Origin: Oligoflexaceae bacterium
GTDB taxonomy: Bacteria > Bdellovibrionota_B > Oligoflexia > Oligoflexales > Oligoflexaceae
NCBI GenBank assembly: GCA_947474445.1
Contig: CANJJY010000315.1
Location: 1-5,383 of the forward strand
DNA length: 5,383 nt
Direction: 5' to 3'
Every line of letters starts with the position of its first letter. The first letter of the stretch is position 1. The translations under genes and the position numbers were made by a program. Below are positions 1 to 5,124 of this stretch, piece after piece. A model generated the notes under the pieces. The model saw nothing but the letters and a program-made list of their open reading frames with translations. It searched no databases and was not told the origin of the DNA.

Positions 1-223
1 AATGTTAGTGATTTAAATTCAAATCTCAGGCTGTCGCAGATCTGATGAGCCGAGAATTTCAGCGACTTACACATTTATGAGCAAGAGGGTCGTACCTGCC
101 TATGATTAGACGGTGAACGTTCAAGGTGCAGCGCATCGTCCCATCATTTTGTTTTAGTCGATCCATGTAGCCGCTGCGGGGAGAAATAAGAGGCGCTATT
201 TTAATGACTTAAAACGCTGCTTT

Positions 224-243
224 GAGCCCCCCTTAGGGAGCTC
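224..243 (+). terminator. Possible weak terminator-like hairpin before the lipoprotein gene
   Basis: The arms at 224-231 and 236-243 pair at 7 of 8 positions (C228 against A239 is the mismatch) around a 4-nt loop. A T-rich run, CTTCTTTTT, follows at 252-260. The stem is GC-rich, but the T-run starts about 10 nt after it instead of immediately, so it is not a canonical intrinsic terminator. It could end an upstream plus-strand transcript, be a protein-binding dyad, or be chance. Confidence 0.25.
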
Positions 244-293
244 GAACAGGCCTTCTTTTTGCATAGGATTAAGTATGTTGGTAGAAAATCTAA

Positions 294-300
294 AAAGGGA
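294..300 (+). promoter_or_regulatory. Shine-Dalgarno site supporting the TTG start of the lipoprotein gene
   Basis: AAAGGGA lies 8 nt upstream of the TTG at 309. The spacing is good, and no in-frame ATG yields a better N-terminus. Starting at this TTG gives an intact signal peptide with a charged N-region (Arg2, Lys3), which supports the uncommon start codon. Confidence 0.55.
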
Positions 301-308
301 TTCATACC

Positions 309-944
309 TTGCGTAAACTTTCTCTTTTCGGGCCCCATGTCCTGTCAATAACCTTGCTCGTTGTGAGCATCACCTCGACCTTCGCTTGTTCATCCAAAAA
401 ATCATTTCAGGGACAAACCAAAGAAAATGAGGCCAGCGATGCGGAGGCCTCGCCTTCAGCATTCTTCCCTTCCTCTCCCACGAATTGTCAAACTGATAGT
501 GTCACCAGAGCCAGACTCTTGACGACAGGGCTGTCGCGTAAAGTCACCCAGCAATTGATTCGCTATGAATTAGCACTGGTGAGCTGCAAGGACGGCTCTG
601 TCCTCACTCTCGATCATCAGGTCGTATTGTTTGATATCGATGTGGTGATCGATCCCAGTGACAGACCGGTCGACTATCGTGTGTACGCGAGCGGAAGCGA
701 GCAACTACTCGCCGCAGACAGGTTGGGATCGGTAGAGGGAAGCGATCTCTTCGGCCGCAGGGGACCCTACTCTCATTGGAAAACTGAATCCTTTCAGTTT
801 TCCAATCAGGAGTCTTCCATCATATTGGAGATCGACTTGAAAGGATTTACCTTGGATTCAATGATCCCAAAAGCCGTGAGCGTGGAAAGCTACTTGAAAA
901 TCGGTAACTCCGATCCCGTGGAACAGACGATCAGCTTGGACTAA
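309..944 (+). CDS. Predicted lipoprotein of unknown function
   Basis: I do not recognise this 211-residue protein. Residues 1-26 form a type II signal peptide: Arg2-Lys3, a hydrophobic core at about 10-25, and a cleavage site S-T-F-A-C with the lipidation cysteine at Cys27. Phe at -2 is unusual but allowed by the general lipobox pattern. A Ser/Lys/Glu-rich low-complexity linker (about 28-58) leads to a globular part (about 60-211) with alternating hydrophobic stretches suggesting mostly beta structure. Cys60 and Cys93 are the only other cysteines and could form a disulfide in the cell envelope. The start is TTG, backed by a Shine-Dalgarno sequence 8 nt upstream. The 3' end overlaps the convergent cobB by 14 bp. 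Lower GC and opposite orientation suggest it is not part of the B12 pathway. A perfect inverted repeat lies at 775-806 within the gene. The coding call is good; the function is open. Confidence 0.8.
   Translation: MRKLSLFGPHVLSITLLVVSITSTFACSSKKSFQGQTKENEASDAEASPSAFFPSSPTNCQTDSVTRARLLTTGLSRKVTQQLIRYELALVSCKDGSVLTLDHQVVLFDIDVVIDPSDRPVDYRVYASGSEQLLAADRLGSVEGSDLFGRRGPYSHWKTESFQFSNQESSIILEIDLKGFTLDSMIPKAVSVESYLKIGNSDPVEQTISLD
775..806. repeat. Perfect 14-bp inverted repeat (hairpin) inside the lipoprotein gene
   Basis: ATTGGAAAACTGAA (775-788) and its exact reverse complement TTCAGTTTTCCAAT (793-806) flank a TCCT loop. Symmetry stops at 774/807. The element lies within lipoprotein codons for about residues 156-166 and about 125 nt beyond the cobB stop on the minus strand. 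Neither side has a run of T after the stem, so it is not a standard intrinsic terminator. In RNA of either strand it would form a stable stem, which could protect or define the 3' end of a cob read-through transcript. That role is inference. Confidence 0.85.
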
Positions 945-2343
945 TCGATACGTCTGGTCCTCCGCTTGAAATAGCCGGCCTCCGCTCTGCTCCCGCGCGC
1001 CTGACAAAGGCCCGCGGAATCTCGGGGTTGGAAGCCCAGTGCGCATGCACATAACTCGCCAAAACATTGTCGCGTGCATAACCTTCCGCTTCGATCGCTC
1101 CGCCGCGGCGTTTCCTCACCCGATAAAGGCAGCTGACGCCCGACGTTTCGTTGACGCTTGAATATCGAAATTGATGGCCACGAAAACGCATGCCAGCCGC
1201 CCCTAGGAAAGAATCCTCCTGCATTTCAACTTCAGCGTAGCCGAGCGCCTGCAAGCGCTCGTGCATCGTCACCTCAAAAGGGAGAAGATCAAGCATGGGA
1301 TAGACCTGACCATCGCGAGTTTTGATCGATCGCGAGAGATACATGAGTCCTCCGCATTCGCCATAGATGGGTCGTCCCCGCCGAGCAAATTCCCTGATTT
1401 GCTCGCGCATAGCTAGGCCACCTGTAAGATCAGAAGCGAAGAGCTCAGGATAACCGCCGCCGAAATAGAGGGCATCGAGGTCGGGTGGAAGCGCTGCATC
1501 GGCGAGAGGCGAGAAATAAACTAACTCTGCGCCTTCTGCTTCGAGCATGCGTAGGTTGGCTTCGTAGTAGAAATGAAAGGCTTCATCCATCGCGATACCG
1601 ATACGACAGGCGTAAGGTTCCGTCCGGCGATCCGTCCCGCGGCTTTCCGTCGCAAGTGGCGGTGCGGAGCGCGCCAGAGAGAGGAGCTGTTCGACATCAA
1701 AATATTCTTCACAGAGCTGCGCCCACTCATCCAAGCGAGCCGCTGTGAGCAGCTGGCTGTCGGCGGTGACCAAGCCCAAATGCCGCTCGGGCCAGGAAAG
1801 GTCGGGCCGCTTGGGAAACCCACCGAATAAAGGCATCTCCATAGCCTGACGGAGAATATCGATGTGTCCCCGTGAACCGACGCGATTAGCGACGAAGCCC
1901 TTCACGGCTAGATCAGGATCAAAGTTCTGTAGACCGTGAGCAATCGCTGCTATCGTCCGGGCCATGCCGCTTGCATCGATCACGACGGCGACTGGCGCTT
2001 GAACTATCTTGGCAATATGAGCCGTCGATCCCTCATCCGATCGCGGTGAGGCGCCATCGAACAGACCCATCACGCCTTCGATGAGAGCAATATCGGCATC
2101 GCGCGTGATGCGCTCAAAGCTCGCGGCCACATTCTGCGACCCCATCATCCAGCTATCGAGATTGTGGCAAGGACGACCGCTGGCCAATCGATGATAGGTA
2201 GGGTCAAGGTAGTCGGGTCCGCATTTGAAACTTTGGACCCGCAACCCTCTCTTACGCAGGGCGGCTGTCAGGGCCAAGACCAAACTGGTTTTTCCGACTC
2301 CACTGGAGACTCCAGCAATGACGAGGCGTGGTATCTCTCGCAT
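931..2343 (-). CDS. cobB: Cobyrinate a,c-diamide synthase (CobB/CbiA family)
   Basis: This enzyme amidates the a- and c-carboxylates of the corrin ring in the cytosol, using glutamine and ATP. In the aerobic route the substrate is hydrogenobyrinic acid; in the anaerobic route it is cob(II)yrinic acid. The 470-residue length is normal for the family. The N-terminal half is a dethiobiotin-synthetase-like ATPase with a P-loop at about 11-21 (GVSSGVGKTSL), K-C-G-P-D-Y-L-D-P-T at 40-49, N-L-D-S-W-M-M-G at 61-68 and E-G-V-M-G-L-F-D-G at 89-97. The C-terminal half (about 246-440) is a class I glutamine amidotransferase with nucleophile Cys330 in Y-G-E-C-G-G and a catalytic-histidine region S-Y-V-H-A-H-W (His433/His435). 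The ATG shares one base with the cobO stop (TGATG), and AGGAG lies 10 nt upstream within cobO. The last roughly 20 residues are a polar, unconserved-looking tail that runs into the convergent lipoprotein gene. Identification is secure; the choice of CobB or CbiA naming is not. Confidence 0.96.
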   Translation of the reverse strand: MREIPRLVIAGVSSGVGKTSLVLALTAALRKRGLRVQSFKCGPDYLDPTYHRLASGRPCHNLDSWMMGSQNVAASFERITRDADIALIEGVMGLFDGASPRSDEGSTAHIAKIVQAPVAVVIDASGMARTIAAIAHGLQNFDPDLAVKGFVANRVGSRGHIDILRQAMEMPLFGGFPKRPDLSWPERHLGLVTADSQLLTAARLDEWAQLCEEYFDVEQLLSLARSAPPLATESRGTDRRTEPYACRIGIAMDEAFHFYYEANLRMLEAEGAELVYFSPLADAALPPDLDALYFGGGYPELFASDLTGGLAMREQIREFARRGRPIYGECGGLMYLSRSIKTRDGQVYPMLDLLPFEVTMHERLQALGYAEVEMQEDSFLGAAGMRFRGHQFRYSSVNETSGVSCLYRVRKRRGGAIEAEGYARDNVLASYVHAHWASNPEIPRAFVRRAGAERRPAISSGGPDVSISPS

Positions 2344-2876
2344 CAGTAATCGACTCCTACCTGGGCAGGGATACCTTGAGCATAGGGATGTTTGATCGCC
2401 TGCATCTCCGTGACGAGGTCGGCGTCATCGAGAAGTTCGCGCGGCGCATGGCGGCCGGTGAGCACGACTGTTACATGCGCCGGTCTTTCTTTGAGGACAG
2501 CGCGCACTTCATCGAGAGCGAGCCAACCATAGTGGATCGCATAGGTAATTTCGTCGAGAATGACGAGGGGATGGTCTCCAGCGCTGATCAATGCGGCGGT
2601 TTTTGCCCAGGCTGCCTCTGCCGCAGCTTGATCGCGACTGAGATCCGCGCTTTCCCAGGTGAAGCCTTCACCCATCACGAAGAGATCGAGCAACTCCTGC
2701 TTAGCCGAAAAGAGGCGTTCTCCCGTCATCCACTTGCCTTTGATATACTGCACGACGGCCACGCGCCAGCCGCGTCCCATCGCCCGAAAAGCCATGCCGA
2801 AGGCCGCTGTCGTCTTGCCCTTACCATGCCCCGTGTAGAGAATGAGAAGACCCTTCACGTCCATGTGCTTTTCCAT
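2343..2876 (-). CDS. cobO: Corrinoid adenosyltransferase (CobO/BtuR/CobA type)
   Basis: This enzyme transfers the 5'-deoxyadenosyl group of ATP to reduced cobalt of cob(I)yrinic acid a,c-diamide or other corrinoids, giving the adenosylated cofactor form. The 177-residue protein is compact. It has a P-loop G-H-G-K-G-K-T-T at 16-23, V-V-Q-Y-I-K-G at 41-47, the family motif G-E-G-F-T-W at 69-74, a Walker B-like L-V-I-L-D-E-I at 104-110, V-V-L-T-G-R at 137-142 and the conserved end I-K-H-P-Y-x-x-G-I-x-A-Q-x-G-x-D-Y at 161-177. The ATG at 2876 is chosen because AAGGAG sits 9 nt before it; Met5 is the only close alternative. The first 56 bases, reaching into the P-loop codons, overlap the end of the upstream fusion gene in another frame. 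The stop overlaps the cobB start by one base. It is sometimes named cobA in enterobacteria. Confidence 0.97.
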   Translation of the reverse strand: MEKHMDVKGLLILYTGHGKGKTTAAFGMAFRAMGRGWRVAVVQYIKGKWMTGERLFSAKQELLDLFVMGEGFTWESADLSRDQAAAEAAWAKTAALISAGDHPLVILDEITYAIHYGWLALDEVRAVLKERPAHVTVVLTGRHAPRELLDDADLVTEMQAIKHPYAQGIPAQVGVDY

Positions 2877-4344
2877 ATGTCTGATCTCCTTGCTGCCTGA
2901 TCGCCCACAGCGATGTGAGCAGGGGCAAAAGTTCTTCGATGCCGTTCACAGCGACTTGAATAATCGATGTGCAGCCCCATTCTTCCGCGAGGGCGGCGAC
3001 GCTCGCGCCAAAGGCGATGAGGGGTACCTGCCGGAGAATGTCGCGGTAGGTGGGGTCGGCCATGAGACAACGCAAGGCTTTGCGATGAGGCGCGACCACA
3101 AAGTCAGGTCTTGGAACAGGCAAACGCGGATATTGAATTTCAAACTCCGCGCACGCAAGCACTTCGCAGCCGTGGACCTCAGGCGCTAATTTTTCCTGGA
3201 GCTCCCACCCTTCTTCGCCAGCGCTGAGAATCAAGCCTTTGCGCGTGGTGAGTAGATGATGAGGCCATTCTTCGAGGAGCCGACGCCGCTGCGCGATGTG
3301 AGCCAAAGGTCTTAGACAGAGTTGCGCGAGTTCTGCGCGCGCTCCGCCTATCGTGATGAGCTCCTGATTATAGAGCCGACGTATATCAAACGACGAGGCT
3401 TCCATTCCGATCCGAAAGGCTCGAAAGGCACTTGCGCTCGGTATCAGAATAAAGCCAGGATCACGAAATCTCTCGTTCCAATCGAAGTGGGGATCTATCC
3501 GCGGACGAGCCTGGATCCAAGGCGCTGACCAGGCGTCAGCACCTTTTTGAGTCAATAATCCCTGCAGCTGCGAAGCATCGGCATGGGCACGGGCTAAGAG
3601 GATGCGACAGCCTTGAAGAGAACGAGGCTTAGCCGGAAAAGAGAGGGTATTCCGCAGGGATTCTCCCACCAGCACAATACCCGGCAAATCCGAAGGATGC
3701 GCCGCAACCTCTGCAGCCAAGTCAGCGAGCGAACTGCGGATACACTGCTGCTGACGATGCGCCGCCGCTATGACAAACGCGGCGGGTGTATCCGTCGCCC
3801 ATCCTTCTCCGATCAGTTGAGCGGCAAAGGCGCTCACCGCATGCCGCGGCATGTAGAGGGCATAGGTGCAGGCCGAAGGCTGCGAAGGGAAATGAGCGCC
3901 CTGCGTGCTGATGCGCAGCTCAGAACTGCGTCCACGCCAAGTCAAAGGCAGATGACAGGAGGCAGCAGCCGCGAGCGCCGCGGTGATGCCGGGCACGAAG
4001 CTAAAAGAGATCGCAGCTTCCTGCAAGGCTTCGGCTTCTTCTCCACCGCGACCAAAAATAAGGGGATCTCCCGACTTGAGGCGCACGACGCGCTTGCCGG
4101 CGCGGGCGCGATCGAGAACGTCAGGATGCAGAGGAGGGGGGCGCCGCGCTTGCTCGCCGGCGCGATATCCGATCGCGATCAATTCACAATCAAAAGGTGC
4201 CAGCTCGAGAAGAGAAGGATGCACGAGATCATCGTAAGCTAAAACCTCAGCGCGGCGCAGCAGACGTCGCGCGCGCATGGTCAGGAGGTCCGCAGGACCA
4301 GGTCCTGCGCCGACGAGATAGACGTGTCCGGCTCGCTTCAACAT
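2821..4344 (-). CDS. cobA-hemD: Fused uroporphyrinogen-III C-methyltransferase (SUMT) and uroporphyrinogen-III synthase-like protein
   Basis: This 507-residue cytosolic protein joins two consecutive steps. The C-terminal HemD domain would cyclise hydroxymethylbilane to uroporphyrinogen III, and the N-terminal SUMT domain would methylate C-2 and C-7 with SAM to give precorrin-2. The SUMT part (about 6-235) shows V-G-A-G-P-G at 11-16, Y-D-D-L-V at 37-41, V-V-R-L-K-S-G-D-P at 86-94, F-G-R-G-G-E-E at 97-103, V-P-G-I-T-A at 117-122 and a Tyr-Met pair at 164-165. Oddities are Pro for the usual Asp after GAGPG, no Q-x-x-I-N-like motif near residue 72, and T-W-R instead of T-H-R at 135-137. The HemD-like part (about 245-475) is divergent but keeps I-P-S-A-S-A-F at 301-307 and an A-F-G-A-S-V-A-A-L-A stretch at 444-453. 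The frame is open back to 4560, but 4344 is the start: AAGGA lies 5 nt upstream, and the N-terminus then matches SUMT. It overlaps cobM by 7 nt and cobO by 56 nt. Confidence 0.92.
   Translation of the reverse strand: MLKRAGHVYLVGAGPGPADLLTMRARRLLRRAEVLAYDDLVHPSLLELAPFDCELIAIGYRAGEQARRPPPLHPDVLDRARAGKRVVRLKSGDPLIFGRGGEEAEALQEAAISFSFVPGITAALAAAASCHLPLTWRGRSSELRISTQGAHFPSQPSACTYALYMPRHAVSAFAAQLIGEGWATDTPAAFVIAAAHRQQQCIRSSLADLAAEVAAHPSDLPGIVLVGESLRNTLSFPAKPRSLQGCRILLARAHADASQLQGLLTQKGADAWSAPWIQARPRIDPHFDWNERFRDPGFILIPSASAFRAFRIGMEASSFDIRRLYNQELITIGGARAELAQLCLRPLAHIAQRRRLLEEWPHHLLTTRKGLILSAGEEGWELQEKLAPEVHGCEVLACAEFEIQYPRLPVPRPDFVVAPHRKALRCLMADPTYRDILRQVPLIAFGASVAALAEEWGCTSIIQVAVNGIEELLPLLTSLWAIRQQGDQTYGKAHGREGSSHSLHGAW
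2886..2891 (-). promoter_or_regulatory. Shine-Dalgarno site of cobO inside cobA-hemD
   Basis: On the minus strand AAGGAG is followed by 9 nt and then the ATG at 2876. It lies within the last codons of the fusion gene, so cobO is translated independently or by coupling although the upstream gene has not yet terminated. This fixes the cobO start at Met1. Confidence 0.75.
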
Positions 4345-5108
4345 GCTGGTCCTTCGCTGGCCTGCCGGAAACCGTGACTGAAATCTGCCGCGTAGAGACG
4401 CGAAGCCGCGAAGTCTTCCGCACCGAGCACGCGGCCGATCATAATGATGGCCTGGCTGGTAATCTTTTCTTCGGTGACTTTGCGGGTGATATCGGCGAGG
4501 GTTCCGCGTACGATCTTCTGATCGGGCCAGGAAGCGCGGTAGACCACAGCCACGGGACAATCCTCACCATAGATCGGGGCCAGCTGGCGGCTTATTTTTC
4601 GTATCATGGTAATGCTGAGAAAAAGCACGAGCGTCGCCTGGTGAGCGGCGAGATCTTCGAGCTTCTCCTTGTCGGGCATCGGCGTTCGCCCTTCACATCG
4701 GCTGATGATGATGGTCTGCGAGAGTTCAGGAAGTGTCAGCTCCTGATTGATCGCCGCGGCCGCGGCGGCATACGAGGAGACGCCGGGAATCACTTCATAG
4801 TCGATGCCGAGTTTGCGAAAGCAACGCATCTGTTCAGCGGTTGATCCGTAGATGGATGGATCGCCCGTATGCACCCGCGCCACATCTTTATTTGCAGCAT
4901 GAGCTCCGGCGCAAAGATCGACAATCTGCTCGAGGGTAAGAGACGAAGAATCGATGATCTCGGCATCGGGATGCGCCCATTTCAAAACGTCCTTGGGCAC
5001 GAGCGAACCCGTGTAGATGATCAGCGGACATCGTTCGATCAATTCGCGGCCGCGCACGGTAATCAAACCGGGATCGCCGGGTCCCGCACCTATAATATAA
5101 ACTTTCAT
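4338..5108 (-). CDS. cobM: Precorrin-4 / cobalt-precorrin-4 C11-methyltransferase (CobM/CbiF)
   Basis: This enzyme uses SAM to methylate C-11 of precorrin-4 (aerobic route) or cobalt-precorrin-4 (anaerobic route) during corrin ring contraction. The 256-residue length is typical. Landmarks are I-I-G-A-G-P-G-D-P-G-L-I-T at 5-17, the CobM/CbiF hallmark Y-T-G-S-L-V-P at 32-38, H-T-G-D-P-S-I-Y-G at 80-88, V-I-P-G-V-S-S at 106-112, E-L-T-L-P-E at 123-128, S-R-C-E-G-R-T-P at 136-143, F-L-S-I at 163-166 and a C-terminal L-Y-A-A-D-F-S-H-G-F-R at 238-248. The ATG at 5108 has AAGGGGAG (5120-5113) four bases upstream and starts directly at the first beta strand. It lies 16 nt after an unrecognised gene and overlaps cobA-hemD by 7 nt, so it is an internal operon gene. 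Sequence alone does not tell me whether the substrate carries cobalt. Confidence 0.95.
   Translation of the reverse strand: MKVYIIGAGPGDPGLITVRGRELIERCPLIIYTGSLVPKDVLKWAHPDAEIIDSSSLTLEQIVDLCAGAHAANKDVARVHTGDPSIYGSTAEQMRCFRKLGIDYEVIPGVSSYAAAAAAINQELTLPELSQTIIISRCEGRTPMPDKEKLEDLAAHQATLVLFLSITMIRKISRQLAPIYGEDCPVAVVYRASWPDQKIVRGTLADITRKVTEEKITSQAIIMIGRVLGAEDFAASRLYAADFSHGFRQASEGPAC
4350..4354 (-). promoter_or_regulatory. Shine-Dalgarno site fixing the cobA-hemD start
   Basis: On the minus strand AAGGA precedes the ATG at 4344 with 5 nt between, inside the last codons of cobM. It supports this ATG over upstream in-frame codons (up to 4560), which would add a Arg-rich stretch unrelated to SUMT and lie wholly inside cobM. 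The ATG overlaps the cobM stop as ATGTTGA, an arrangement expected to couple translation. Confidence 0.7.
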
Positions 5109-5124
5109 CTAGCTCCCCTTTTTA

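Larger units (their letters stand above)
1..308. other. Intergenic leader, no gene recognised
   Basis: I see no convincing coding region on either strand and no tRNA, cobalamin-riboswitch or CRISPR signature. The stretch is visibly AT-richer than the cob genes. It holds four small symmetric elements: a near-palindrome at 10-25 (14 of 16 positions symmetric), the palindrome TGAACGTTCA at 114-123, an inverted repeat TTTTAA-TGAC-TTAAAA at 199-214, and a GC-rich imperfect hairpin at 224-243 followed by a T-rich run at 253-260. A weak sigma70-like pair, TTGCAT (259-264) and TAGAAA (282-287) with 17-bp spacing, precedes the lipoprotein gene. It matches consensus poorly and would leave almost no leader before the ribosome binding site, so I do not call a promoter. 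The region probably contains the lipoprotein promoter and perhaps the end of an upstream unit. Confidence 0.6.

Noticed and set aside
1..308. Possible cobalamin riboswitch or tRNA in the leader
   Set aside because: I see no B12-box-like conserved core or cloverleaf, and the region lies downstream of the cob operon, not in front of it.
775..806. Intrinsic terminator for cobB or the lipoprotein gene
   Set aside because: The stem is perfect, but neither strand carries a T-run directly after it, so I kept it as an inverted repeat of unknown role.
858..1079. Minus-strand open frame of 73 codons across the cobB/lipoprotein junction
   Set aside because: It is out of frame with cobB, has no ribosome binding site or domain, and both overlapping genes are better supported.
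2328..2900. Plus-strand open frame of 190 codons
   Set aside because: It mirrors cobO almost exactly on the opposite strand, and cobO has full family motifs.
3613..4242. Plus-strand open frame of 209 codons
   Set aside because: It is an Arg-rich shadow antisense to the SUMT domain with no credible family.
4345..4560. N-terminal extension of the SUMT-HemD frame by 72 codons
   Set aside because: It lies entirely inside cobM, is Arg-rich and unlike SUMT N-termini, and the ATG at 4344 has its own Shine-Dalgarno sequence.
4197..4844. Plus-strand open frame of 215 codons
   Set aside because: It is antisense to the securely identified cobM and cobA, has no recognisable domain, and is explained by high-GC codon bias of the opposite strand.
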